A stretch of 64,000 bases of DNA from Lingula anatina. Taxonomy: Eukaryota; Brachiopoda; Lingulata; Lingulida; Lingulidae. Below the pieces are notes generated by a model. It did no database searches. It was not told the DNA's origin and was given only the letters and a program-made list of their open reading frames with translations. Every line of letters begins with the position of its first letter. Within the stretch, counting starts at the first letter, position 1. A program made the translations under genes and the position numbers. Positions 46,523 through 58,965 of the stretch are shown piece after piece. Location of the stretch: positions 82,541-146,540 of the forward strand of contig NW_019775823.1 in assembly GCF_001039355.2 (NCBI RefSeq), given 5' to 3'.

Positions 46523-48748
46523 CTATTTCCCACTGGACATGTATCCCTGTCTGGTCGTCCGTGGACTGCTGGTGACCGTGCTGGGCAAAGCAGGGTCAGG
46601 GTCGTTAGGGTAGATCTCACAAGGAAAGGTTTGACCCCATTGGAACACGTTAGTCATGCCGCACCTGGCCATGTGGTTCCGTGAGCTTGGAGGCGGTAGA
46701 TACGTGCGTGACCTGCAAGAGCCCTTTTGCCAAATATCCGGCTCCCATTCTTGTTCAGGGGTAAGGTAAGCCTTGGAAAATAACAAGTGAAATTGCTTAT
46801 TTAATTTTGGGATGTTACATGCAATATTGACGAACTTATAGAAATCTTAAATATTGATTATGTCCATCGACCAACGACATGAAATATAACTCATTTTTTG
46901 ACTCTGTCAATTATGTAATTCTTGTTTATATTTTCAATCAGTTACTCAATTTTAAAAAGAGTCAAAGTAATAGATACCTTGTTCTTTTTCTCAACAAAAA
47001 CAACATCAATAAATCTAAAACATGATCTCATTTTCATAGATAAAGCAAAACAAAAAACAAATCTCTCCCTCAGTGAAGCTCGTTAAATCAATATACGATA
47101 TCAAAGCTTGATGCCGCGTACCTTCAAATCAAACCAGCCGCTCCAAGTTCTGGAACAGTCCATGAGCACGTCCAGCATCCAGTAGTGACTTCCCCACTTG
47201 TTCCGCGGGGTGTAACCGAAACCGTCGTTCTCGGCGCGAAAGTCATCATACTTGCTGCATCGTACAAAGGTGAAAAAAAAACAGACTTATCGACAAAATA
47301 AGGTAAATTAAACAATCTGTTAAAACTACACACAGAGCCTTAATCTTGAAATCAAAATGCTCGTTTTATTATCAGTGATTGTTCAATTAGTACAGTTCAT
47401 AATCAAATTCAGTGGTACACAAAGCCAAACGGCTGTCAAAAATCACTCTACCTCCTTTCACTTTGTTGAGCAAGTCTAAATATTAATAAACAAACAATTA
47501 ACATTATGCATAATACTCACAAAGGATATCTGCAATTAAAATCGCCCGGGGGGCACCACTGCCCTCGCGAATACCGTCCACTAGTCGTCCACATCATGGG
47601 TGTACCTTGGGCCGGGGTATACACGGTGGTTGACCTCACGAAGCCCTGGCCCTGCTCGGGACCGTACCAGTCCAGGTAGTTGTCCCCCTGGCACCAGGTT
47701 TTGTATTTATACCCAAAGTAGTGCCCACGGGTTGTCCAGATGTGCCGAATGGGGATGCTACATGGGTCAACAGTGGCGTTGCGGACACAATCCGGTCGTC
47801 TACTGTGGTCTAGACCTACAGGTGAGGGAGAGGATTTTACTTCTTTGTAACTTATCTTTTTTATTGTATTCAGTTATACTTCCAATGAGCATCTAACGAT
47901 TGGTGGTGGTATAAGGGGCAGTAAATTCTCTTTAACAGTCAAATATTTTTGTTGAAAAATATTTACTTAAAAAACAAGCTCAAATAATGATTTATCAATT
48001 ATAAATTGCGTAGGCTTATTATACCTAGGTCATGTGCACATGGGTCTGTTAATTGCAAAATAATAAACTGATTTTGTATAAACCATACGTACCTCCTCGA
48101 AGAAAGACATACTGTGAAGGTGACGTCTCTTTGTGGATGAATATGATGGTCCTTTGCCAGTCACTGCTCATATAAAGTAAAAAAAATACGACATGTATAC
48201 ACCACGTGCATAGGCCAAGGTAAACAAAGATGTCCTCAACATGCGTCTACGCAAATATGGAGTTAGTACACATTATCACTTATCTTCAGCGCAGTACATG
48301 AAAAGGGGTTGTATTTTTTTATGACGTTAATTACCACACATCACTGCCATACATACTGAACATAAGCATTCTCCTTTCTCAGTTATTCATCTGTCTTGAG
48401 GTTACCATAAACAGTAAGCCACAAGTACCAGGCCCGTAGCCGAGGGGGCTTCGAGGGTTTCTAAAGAACCGCCCTTTTTGCTTTTCACTCTGGGTAAAAT
48501 TTCTTCTAGGTACATAAAGTTTTCATGGTAAACGGTCCTCTTTTTCAGAAATAGACCCCTTTTGAAATTGCCGGCTATGGGCCTGAGTACATTCATTTCT
48601 CAATATCAAAATACTGCGATTATGATGATTATGATGATAGTAATGGTAACATGATATTAAGATAGCCAAACCGTGCTACTCACCTCGTAGAAACTTGGGC
48701 AGAAGAAGCACAGGCCAAGACCAATAAGGCGAGAACACTCGGCACCAT
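46523..48748 (-). CDS. Secreted amylase-C-terminal-like protein, copy 2
   Basis: Five phase-consistent exons: 48748-48684, 48166-48093, 47815-47521, 47254-47122 and 46771-46523 (816 nt, 271 aa). Signal peptide [18 protein letters not shown], then one compact domain rich in Trp and Cys: [96 protein letters not shown] and [15 protein letters not shown]. From memory of the family this pattern resembles the extra C-terminal domain attached to some mollusc-type alpha-amylases, here without a catalytic barrel. A carbohydrate-binding or digestive role is inference. It has one extra Cys in WCQGD and a C-terminal Ser/Thr extension absent from the sisters. Confidence 0.8.
48429..48585. mobile_element. 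157-bp TIR element with 5-bp target duplication
   Basis: The ends caggcccgtagccg and cggctatgggcctg are inverted repeats with one mismatch, flanked directly by agtac on both sides (48424-48428 and 48586-48590). The termini resemble those of 67-593 (ccagggccgtagcc). It is inserted in intron 1 of the copy 2 gene. Confidence 0.65.
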
Positions 48749-48799
48749 TGTCTTTGGCAAAAGTTATAGTTATAACACTGGGGAATAAGGAACGGCAGG

Positions 48800-48806
48800 T
48801 TTTATA
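48800..48806 (-). promoter_or_regulatory. TATA box of copy 2
   Basis: Minus-strand gtataaaacc, about 55 bp upstream of the ATG. Copy 1 has the weaker ggataaaacc at the equivalent place (45125-45130). Confidence 0.5.
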
Positions 48807-49604
48807 CAACAGGATACGACCTTGATCCAAACCAATTGTCTAGACGAACATCCTGTTTTTGATGATTCGGTGTTTGTTACCGTTGATTGTGGTGAAGGAA
48901 AAGCTGATACCACCACTGAATAACCTTGAATTTATTAAAGGGATAACAGTTGTTACATTTGACAAAAGAGCAGATTATTCGGGGTAAACGACGATTTTTC
49001 CATTAAAACATGCACGAGTTAACCATATTTATGCAGAAGTGGTTATCTTATGTTGTACAGAGGTAGCTTTGATTGATAAAACCTTCTGTGTATATATTGA
49101 AGTTACTATTACAGCAGTTTATTACTTATAAAGGTAATGCTTTGGGCAAAGTTGGTTTTATTCATGTATTCATTTATTTTGTACAAAACTGTAGGTCGGC
49201 CATGTTAGACTATGTTTGTTTCCAGATTAGAAAGTCACGACACACGCGGCTTGGCGTTTGTGATAAGGCAAGCATACCAAACTGTTTATTTGTGGTCGCA
49301 TGTTTGAAAGTAGCGACCACGACGTTTGTCAATAACTCCATTTATGTCTCCTCATTAAGAGTATCATCATTTGCCTACACTTGTAGGTGTGTGGAGACCT
49401 TTCCAAAGAATGTTTCAGTCAGGCGACTTTACCATAATACAAAAACAGACATAATTATTAAAAAATACATTATAATCACCATTTATCAAGCATTTAATTA
49501 CTTTTGCAAGTACCGGTGTATGAAATGTTTTCAAATCATGCACTTAATTAGTCCAAAAGATATTATCTCTTAATGGGATTGGTATCTGCTACCCGAAACA
49601 GCAG

Positions 49605-52283
49605 CTAATAATTATCCGGTAGAGCAGGGTGGGGGTCGTTAGGGAAGATCTCACAAGGAAAGGCTTGCCCCCACTGGAACACGTTAGTCATGCCGCACCT
49701 GGCCATGTGGTTCCGTGAGTTTGGAAGGGGCTGACTAAATCTCTGACATGTCCCCTGCTGCCAGATATCGGGTTCCCACTGGTTCTCTGGGGCAAGATAG
49801 GCCTGGAATTGATCATTTTCAAAATAAACTTAAGACGACGACGACAAAACTAAATTTGATCCTATATACAATTATTCTATAGCGAAACTGATAAATGAGA
49901 TGCACACACGATCAGATCGCTTTTGACTAAGAATACATTATTTTCCGTTACCTTATGTATGTCATTTCTAATTATTTTGTAGACGCTTGGGAGCACATGC
50001 AGTAGTCTCCAATGTTTTGCAATACATTCTGCCCACGCGTCTTCTTAGACTGCATTCCAACAGACTTAGATCGATCCGTCTGGATCGACCTCACTCCCTG
50101 GGGGTTCAGGCTAAATTGCTGTCAGTCGAGCGCGCACTTTAGTTAATTACCCCCTTACAGCTTTTAGTAGGCGGGGCAGACATTTAAGCCGGTTCAGCTG
50201 ACACCAACCTAGTGAGACTCCCCAGGGGGATAGATCGATCTAAAAATCGGTAGGAATGCAGTCTTAGATTAACACTTCTGAAACATGCAATGTGTATGAC
50301 ATGGACTAGTCCTAATTTTCCTCTGCACCACATGCGTTCTCATCAATTTACCTTTAAATAAAACCAACCACCCTCAGTTCTCGAACAATCCATCATGGCG
50401 TCCAACATCCAGTAATGGTAGCCCCATTTGTTCCGCGGTGTGTACCCTACACCATCCCTTTCGGCTATCAAATTGTCGTACCGGCTGCAAAAAATGTGAA
50501 GTTTGTAGTATTTTTCTTTGTTTTATAATACAATTTCTATATGGTATTTTTTCTAAATAGTATTTATAACGTTTAGATGCGTGCATGTGCGGTTTTAATC
50601 CACATAGTATTTTTTTATCAAACTCTGGGTAATTTGTAATCAAAGCAGGAATATGCTCCACAACTTAAAAGTAGGATAGGATTTTAAATGAAACACCGAT
50701 GCCACAATTTCCTGCTGAATGGCTCATCAGCTGTTAAATTGAAACCCGTGTCATTTAATGCTTGGTGATTACCTTAATGCAAACGATGACTATTATGAAT
50801 GATGATATGACTGTGTTTATTGCCCGTCTATTCACACAAGGTCACCTTGTATACATACTAGATATATCTACAGCCAAAGTCATCAGGAGGGCACCAACGA
50901 CCCCGTGAATATCGCTCGTGTGTGGTCCAAATCATAGGGGTTCCCTGGGCCGGGGTTCCCGGAGACCCTGCCGTCGCCCCTGGCAGGGTGCCTTGGCCCT
51001 GTTCGGCTCCGTACCAGTCCAGGTAGTTGTCCCCTTGGCTCCAGGCGCTGTACTTGCTCCCCCAGCGGCTCGTCCAGATGTGACGCAGTGGTATGTGACA
51101 GGGGTCATTGTTTCGGACACAGTCTGGCCGGCGAGCGTGATCTATACCTTTATAAAATGAGATAGTGTTGTTTTGTGTTTTCATCGAAAAGATGTATGAA
51201 TTTAGTAAGGTTAATTATGACAATAGCATGTTGTGGTAAATAGTTTTATTAAAATATTAATTGCGAGGACTTCATAACGCTTTTATTTTGTTACTCTGAA
51301 TGACTGTTTCAACCTTTGAATATAAAATACACAAAGCAGATCCGCTAACAAAATTATATAACAAAATGTAATATCGCATTCAAAACAGCGGGCTAACAAA
51401 TCCGCAGATCAAATTTGGCGACCCACTCAAAAACTTGCCACTTAATTCCCGATTAGACACTGAATAATTCCCCGCGGGGATTACGTAACAAGCAATCAGG
51501 TGGGTCGGCCATATTTGATCCGCGGATCTGTTAGTTGGCTGTTCTGAATACGCTCTAAGGAGCCCTTCCTTTTTGATAAAAGTATATATCCAGATAAATC
51601 TGTGTCAATAATGTAGTTACTCATACAAAGTAAACAGCTTTACGAAGATAAAAACTCCCAAATTCTTTACCTCCTCTCAAGAAGACATACTCCGACGGCG
51701 TAGTATTTCTGTGGATGAAGATAATGGTTCTTTTCCAATCGCTGCAAATCGAAATCTTGATCAAGAGACATGTACGTAATTTGAAACATCTTGGTTACAG
51801 TTTCGATCATTAACTACCTCTTCCCCCTTTTATATATATATATAGATACCCTCCCGCCATGCCCCCCTTTCTTTTCAGTAAGTTTCGCTATTTTTCAATC
51901 AATATGTAGACATGTAAAGCAGTAACTCGAATTTAGGTCTGTTGATTACTTTAAAATTTAAATTTTGGTTTTGCTGAAAATATAACATTTATGTGTGATG
52001 TAATTTATTCGGATTCTATAAAGTGAGACCGAGCAAACTGATATGACATCGACTGATAAAACTTGACCCTATGGCTTTAAACGTACAGTAATGGTATAAT
52101 ATTAAGGCTTTACCTCTGTGACACCCTTGTAAAGAAGGTAAATTTACCTCAAATATTGACATGAATATCCGTGTTGGGCATTATATGGCGCCGTTCGAAA
52201 AAGGTATTTATTTTAACGTGACGACTCAGTCGCATTGTCAGCCAGCCATTTGAACATTCTGCCATACTACTGAATAATGATAA

Positions 52284-52323
<40 letters not shown>

Positions 52324-52417
52324 AATCGTACTGCAACAGTACTCACCTCTCCGCCTCCACCAGATGACCAGCTAAGACGCTGTACAGGACCAACAGTGGA
52401 CACACAGGCAGCAACAT
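49605..52417 (-). CDS. Secreted amylase-C-terminal-like protein, copy 3
   Basis: Five phase-consistent exons: 52417-52347, 51741-51671, 51147-50859, 50484-50352 and 49802-49605 (762 nt, 253 aa). Signal peptide [22 protein letters not shown]. The domain follows: [111 protein letters not shown] and a final LPDNY. The mature part has eight cysteines, probably four disulfides. It is the most diverged array member, with a different leader and upstream DNA, so it is likely the oldest copy. The role is unknown. A secreted glycan-binding protein is the best guess, from resemblance to amylase C-terminal extensions. Confidence 0.8.
50044..50267. mobile_element. MITE-like element, copy 2
   Basis: About 224 bp bounded by cttagactgcattcc and ggaatgcagtcttag (one mismatch), with internal gatcgatc inverted blocks. 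It matches 6564-6770 end to end at roughly 80% by eye. It is located in the last intron of the copy 3 gene. Confidence 0.7.
52284..52321. repeat. (CA)n microsatellite
   Basis: About 19 CA units in intron 1 of the copy 3 gene, about 20 bp from its exon 1 donor. Confidence 0.95.
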
Positions 52418-53065
52418 TGTGTCGAACGTCCAACTATTTAGAGAGCTTACCAACAGTGACTCCCCTAACAGGATCTAACTGCTGTACTTCTAGTGTGGGC
52501 TTCATTCACTATTTTATTACCCCGATTTTTGGGTTGTGTTAGTACATAGCAATAAATGTTATAGTAAAATAAACTGAAATTTCGTTGCTCAAATCAAGTG
52601 ATTGTATTTGGTTCTGGAAGGCACGATAGTGAAACATGATAGAGCTCGGTAAAACCGTAGCATAACATTTAACCCAATAAAACAAATAATAGCGGTATGA
52701 TTGCCAAATAATTATATCAGTCGTTATGTTTTTATTCAGATAATGGGGCAGAAAATTGTTGAAAACAGATGCCGAATACCATATGTCAGTCACGACGTCT
52801 GCACAGATGTTACAAATATGCGTCTGTCGCCCTTTCTCGAGCTACTTTAGTCTACTTTTTTTTTTTTTTTTGTCGTCTCTGAATTATGAATAATGTTGCA
52901 CAATACATCTATATGTATGCAATGCAGTTTAATGAAGATATCAAGGCCTTTTTGGTGGGTGACAAACGCAATACAAACTTGATTTTCGAATACTGTTCAT
53001 TATTACCGCATATCATTATTATCATTCACCATGTTATATCGACTTTATAAAAATAACCAACTAAA
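52418..53065. other. Spacer between the secreted array and the Ly6 cluster
   Basis: AT-rich, with a poly-T run near 52857-52871. No gene, TATA box or repeat of note was recognised. Confidence 0.6.
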
Positions 53066-54249
53066 TCAAAATATGAAAAAGCTGTGTAAAATAAAGGCGC
53101 TTATCACAACTACTAATATGAAATAAGGCCTGACTCCTGTATTCGAGTTAGTCGCATACACCAGTTTAGTCCCCCAAGCCGTCTTTATTTTTCTTATCGG
53201 TGGGACCGTTCGTCCATAGGCTTTATTAAAACACCTTTCCCTCATTATTTCATGCTTATGCTTGTTACATTTTCTCTCCAGCTCTCTGTCCGATGCGTTC
53301 TCTCCTTTTACTCTCTTTAAACACGCGTCTCTTTCCCGTGGATTTAAACCTTGGCACTTGGTGAAGTCAAAATCTATTGACGTCACTTCCTGTGGAATTC
53401 CGTCACCGCCGTTGCAGTAGCTGGTTGTGCACGAGACCACACAAGATTTTGATTGGCCGTTTGTGTTGCAGAAATTCCCACGCGAGAGGTCCTCACAATT
53501 GCGTGACACTGACACAACTTTCCCTGTGTAAGAAAGAATGAATTAAGATTTACTAGTGAGTTGCTTAGGGAAAAATATGTATGTTGTGGTGGGGTTAGAT
53601 TACGGGAGCCAATGGGTTCAAATTGCTCTGTAAGACTGAAAGGGAAACGCCCCCGTCTGAGGCCTAAAATTAATTTTTAAAAATATCAATTTCTTGTCAT
53701 TTGCAATCATTTTCAATAATCAAAGCATGTTTCAACACCTACCTCTGATGAATTCAACAGAAGACGTACAATACTGCAACTCACAGGGCACAGTGCTGAT
53801 GCCTTTGAACAGCCCGGGTCTATCTACACACGCCGTGTCCTCGTCCGACCGCGTGTAGCTACAGTGATAACATGTCTTAGGGCGCCGATGCTTCTTGGTA
53901 CTAGTAGTGAGAGTCGTTGTGATCGCTGTACTATTGTCTGGTATATCGGTGACACTGTTATTTCCTACCGATGCAAAAAGAGTATTATTATAATGTAGAC
54001 ACTGCATTATCAACAACGAAAACTATCTTGTTCGTAATAAATGTGTTCAAACCTAAATCAGGCCTTGGAAGACGCTTTTAAAGTTCAATTTTCATTTAGT
54101 TAATCGGACAATTGGTCCGTCAAAGATCATTTAATCAACAGGTGCAGTAAAAAAAATACCTCACCATTATCTGATGCTACCAATGCGGAGAACAACGCCA
54201 GAGTGGTCACTGCCAGTGTGAAATACACTGACGTCATTTCTGCTCGCAT
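53066..54249 (-). CDS. Ly6/three-finger GPI-type protein with extra four-Cys segment
   Basis: Three exons: 54249-54165, 53964-53743 and 53523-53066 (765 nt, 254 aa). Signal peptide, with a second Met at codon 5 as an alternative start. A Thr-rich linker leads into a ten-cysteine Ly6/uPAR domain split between exons 2 and 3: KTCYHCSY, VPCELQYC, then SRNCEDL, SCVVSC and SYCNGG. After the domain comes a charged segment with four more cysteines spaced as a CX10C (159-170) and CX11C (188-200) pair, which is unusual for the family. The end, RPYFILVVVISAFILHSFFIF, is a hydrophobic tail of the type exchanged for a GPI anchor. It is probably a surface ligand or receptor modulator. No orthologue was recognised. 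Confidence 0.82.
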
Positions 54250-55270
54250 TCCCTCTGAATCTTAATGAGAGTCACTTTACCAAATATACAATCATGTCAC
54301 ATAGGCAGGAATGTGTCAGTTTGACCCAAGTTCAACCTCCTTTAGAGTTTTTTAACTTTGTGACCTCAGCTCTTCCTGCTCACTGTGACTCGTCATTCGG
54401 ACACGCCTAAGTGTGAAAATACCTGACCGTGTGCTGATGCTTAGACCACATCACCTAAGTCACAACTATCCATTAACATTAAAGCACGCAAAACCAATCA
54501 CTACAACATAAATACCTTTGGGCGTGGTTTACCCGCCACCTGTGCTTCTAGATGATCGTATATTGGCATCAGCTGATGGCATGCGCACAGATGTTTGTTA
54601 TTTCTCTTCATTCGTGACACCGTGGGTACAATTACCTTGTGCATAGTGATCAAAGTATGGTGTTTATGCACGGCATTGTGACTAACATTCCATCGAGGCT
54701 CAAACCACAAAAGAATTTATCTCCCAGTCGACATACAATATTTCACAAAATTTGCACCATTAAAAAAACGTGTTCGGATAACTGATACCGTCTGCGTATC
54801 TTGAATTAACCAACATTTTGAATCGTAACTCAGATGATTCTCATTTACCATGATCCTCTGAGCTGCAAAACACAGCACTATCCACTTTGCACATTAATTA
54901 TAATTTGAATATTGACAAGCAAATTTTCAAATTTCTTGTTGTAAACAAATTTTATTCATATGTGATCTCAGTTTACAAACTTCGAATAACACATGGTCTA
55001 ATGATATTCACAATCAAATCACTTGCAAATCATAGCATCAACGGTTATTTACCGATTATCATTTTTCTTGAGGTGCCTAAAATTGTATTTCCTCTTTGGG
55101 ACGTAGGCATTTGTTTCTTGCAACTTCATAGCAGTCTTTTTTTTCATGTTGATATTCAGTGTAAAATTAATTCACAAATGAGCAGTAAAATCGCCATTTA
55201 TAGTTACATGATGATAAAGATATTAATCGACGTATCTTTATTAGTTCAGTTTGCAAATATTCGACAGAAT
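54250..55270. other. Spacer between the two minus-strand Ly6 genes
   Basis: Nothing recognised beyond presumed 5' flank of one gene and 3' flank of the other. Confidence 0.6.
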
Positions 55271-57314
55271 TTAGTGATTCAAAACCATCAAGCAGTACAT
55301 CATTGTAACGAAAACAGCGAAATAAGAGAAGGCCCCGTATTGTTTTGACGAACCGCTTTTCGTTTGACTGTCGTTCTGGCCCCGTCCAAGTGCCTTTCGT
55401 CCTCCGGGAGCAGTTTCCTTGGAATTGCTTTTTCTGTCTTTTTCGGGCATTTCCTTTTGCGGATTCCGTGGACCAGGGAGAGATCTATTAGATTCAGGCG
55501 AGTCCTTCGGATAAGCAGAGTTTCCATGACGATCCTCTGAAGCGGAAACGTCACGTGACTTGTGCTGTTGACGTTTGGAGTGTTGGTTGACTTGCTGGCC
55601 GTTCTCAGAAGGGTACCCTCCTATGTAACCAGCCTCGGATTTGGCGCTACTTGGGGCAGCAGGCTGGTCCTCGGTGATTGTATTATCGGGGCGCGGGTTG
55701 ACAACAACACTCTTTGATTGCTCAATCTTGGTGTCAGCACTCGTGCTTTCGGCACCCGGAAACATGTCCTTGCCAGGTGCCCGGATGCCGTGGTTACAGA
55801 AGCTGTTGAAGCACGTGGTATAACACGTCATGTGGGGGCCCCTCCAGTCCTTCACGCACTTGTTGCCGAAGTCCACATTTTCACAGGACCTTGAGATGGA
55901 CATGGTCTGATAGTCGTCAGGACCCAGAGTGTTTGGGGCATCTAGAAACATGGTAAATGATGGCATTCTTTCTCTGACAGAAAGAGATGTGAAAGCAACG
56001 ATTGACAACCATGCCAGTGAATAAATTCAGTTTCGGACGTACCATTACATTAACATTTCGCTTCTTTTACCAAACACTAATACATGCACTTACAATAATT
56101 TATCTACTGCATCCCTCTTAAAGTCATATTGTTATTTTTCCCTTTTGAAAACTAACCTATTAAAGTCCAATGTCAATTATACCGAAAAAGTTAATTTTTG
56201 TCCTACACGTGTCCGAAAACTTTTTTTGTAATATAATCATATGAATATAGAACCATGTATACTTACATGAGGCCCCTGGTTTTAGCATATAGCGGGCGGA
56301 GACTGTGCAGTGTTTCCTGGTACAGTTCACCTGGGATCCCAGCTGCGGATACCGGATACACGACTGATCCGGATACTGGCCCGAACACACGTAGCACATC
56401 TTCCACGACCAACCTGGTAAATCAAATGTACATGTTGTGACTTAATAAACCCAGCTTTTTTTATAATAAGTATCACTAAGCAATATAATACAGTACAACA
56501 GGTGGTTTCACAAAATCTCAAACCAGCAAATTTGAACTACTGAGGATGCCCCTTTGCAACGTAGAGGTTATTCGCAATTTAATTATAATACCAGTACAAC
56601 TTCGTAGTGACGTATCCACTGTAATGGCTTTTTCCTGGTGTTTGAGGTTTTCATCTGAACAGAGACGGCGTGTTACAAGGTATAGCAGCACTGACATTTT
56701 TTTTTTAATTTTATTTCAGTTTTTATACCCATTACTTATGTTGTTAATGTTAGAACAAATACTCCCTTGAGGCAAAAAATCGAATCATTTAAACAGTTGA
56801 CACGCGTACAACTCATTCATAGAACACTTAGAAAGCGACGTCGATTCAAACTAAATACGTGCGAATTGCATATGCAGCTGTCTACGTTCAAAGTAATAAG
56901 ACGCAAAGTAATAAGTACATGTACAGTTAAAGCCACGTATTTGATAGAGTACTTAATGATTAAACTGCTAGTTATCGGAATAGTTCATCCCCTAGTCTCT
57001 TCATGCATCTTGGCACTTTTTCATAATTCAGCATTTTACTGAAGCACTCCTCAAGTAAAGTATGGAATATGACTTCCAAACACACCACCAATACTAGTCG
57101 GTACATATTCATTATAAACAGAAGGAAACTCCCTGTAGTAAGCAATAAAAAAACAACATTGCAATCACTGAAATCATCAACAACATGTGTTTTTAACCCA
57201 TTGCTTATTTATCCAATCGCTTTGCCATAAATCATCCCAATGCAACATATATTGTACAATCTACCTACCCAGTTTCGCACAAACCAACAATATCAAAAAC
57301 ACACGAACATCCAT
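55271..57314 (-). CDS. Ly6/three-finger GPI-type protein with long hydrophilic stalk
   Basis: Three exons: 57314-57269, 56413-56267 and 55941-55271 (864 nt, 287 aa). The first 15 codons, MDVRVFLILLVCAKL, form the leader. The ten-cysteine Ly6 domain starts KMCYVCSGQYPDQSC and ends TCYTTCFNSFCNHG, with the exon break between cysteines 5 and 6, as in its neighbours. About 140 residues of Ser, Lys, Pro, Asp and Glu-rich, probably disordered stalk follow. The end is SGSSKQYGAFSYFAVFVTMM and further hydrophobic residues, typical of a GPI-attachment signal with a small-residue cleavage site. It is an extracellular surface protein of unknown partner. Confidence 0.82.
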
Positions 57315-58965
57315 ATTGAAAACGGCTGTAAAGTATCGTCCTCACTCCTTGATTAAATCAACCATTTCATACACCAGTGACGTTGTGTTGATACGAATGT
57401 TTTTAGGGCGGGGTTTGGCATAAAAACTGTCTCGGAATTCCCGGCCACGCCCGTTTGGAATAAACATGAAAGTGACAGCTGGGGAGGCCTCGCGTGACTC
57501 GAACGAGAGACACGTGTTTTGCGTCTTCCTTCTGCAGGAGACATTTGACCTAAGCAACACGTGTGCCCTATGCACGACGGTTATTTGGTTCTTAAAGTGA
57601 TTAATGATTATCTTATGTTGATAATTGTTGCATGCTTGATAATCAAATTAAATTCTATAAGTTGCACTACACTGAATGGAAGCGTGCTATAAACATAATT
57701 TCTCGTAAAGTTTATTTATTCATTTATTGCCAAATTAAATTTGTTAGTTAGTTAGTAAGTAAGTTAGTTACAAAAAAGCAACCTGTTGTACATGTATTTG
57801 CATCAACATCAACATAAAAAAATTGAGACCGCAGTGTCACTATGTTATTCAAGAATGCAACAAAGACTAATCACAACAAGCCCAATTGTGGCTGTCACTC
57901 ATGCTCAACTAGCGCATTTGGAGAAAAAATCGTGTAACTAGATTGTACTTACAGCTTCATGATTTGAAATAAAAAGAGTACAAGTGATATGTAAGTCTTA
58001 TTCTATTCGTAAGCGATTATATAATAAATGAAAAAGAAAATATCTAGCGTATGTTGTCTATTTGCGCCTTTCTTTGTTTTATATCTTAACATTTAAAAAA
58101 CCCTATCTCATGAAAATAAAATATATATCCCAATAAAGCAATAATAGAATTCAATTTCTTAAATAAACTTATTGATTATACTTAAACACTAGTATGTCTT
58201 CTCACAGGCTTTTAGACATAAATTCCAAAGGGCGAGAAGGATCTTCTAAAGAGATGAGCGTTTTTACCCCCTTTTTTCACCTGGGATAGAATCCAAAACA
58301 CGTTTTGATCCAGAGAGGACTTTTTCGACCATAAAGACAGTTACTGATTCCATATCCAACTCGACCCTTTGCTAACTGGCCTAACTCATTATAAAATGTG
58401 AGAATGACTGTTAAGGAAAAATCATTCTCATATATTTATTATTATACCAAATAATTATCTTATAACCTACCGGTAGGTTGCTGAAAGTAATTCAACGCCT
58501 TTCAATTGCTTTAATTCATGCACGGCTCACTTATATATAATCCAAGTTGTAGGATTTAATGAAAATTTTTATCATTTATTAGCGTATCCACCTGCATCTA
58601 TACATAGTGAAGATAAGTATGTTAATTGGATGCTAATGCAGAGACGCTTATCAACATTTGCACGTGAAAGTGATGAATCTGGCTTAATGTGACACGTTTA
58701 ACCTCTCTGTTCCACATCAATGGTCACAGTTTTTTTGGGGAGAGACTTCTGGAATTGCGCGTTTTATACACCCCTTGTAAACTATTGTGAACTATTCAAA
58801 ATACAGCATCATTTAAAAGCAGGAAGTTGTGACTCCCAAAAAAATTTTTAAAAAAACGGGTTATCAAATGTCTATTTGGCTTTCCTAAAAATTGTATGGT
58901 AAACTGTCTTCCTCCGCCCCCTAAAAATTTAAAGAACTCTTTTCCTACAGGTGGAGGACTCCCCA
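57315..58965. other. Divergent promoter region between minus and plus Ly6 genes
   Basis: Holds the 5' flanks of the gene ending at 57314 and the gene starting at 58966. A possible splice acceptor (tttcctacag, 58941-58950) just before the plus-strand ATG suggests a non-coding 5' exon upstream. No other gene was seen. A G- and C-run segment near 58230-58350 weakly resembles the 48429-48585 element interior. Confidence 0.5.

Noticed and set aside
54887-55348. 153-codon plus-strand frame
   Set aside because: AT-rich composition, and its end overlaps the last exon of a minus-strand Ly6 gene. It shows no protein features.
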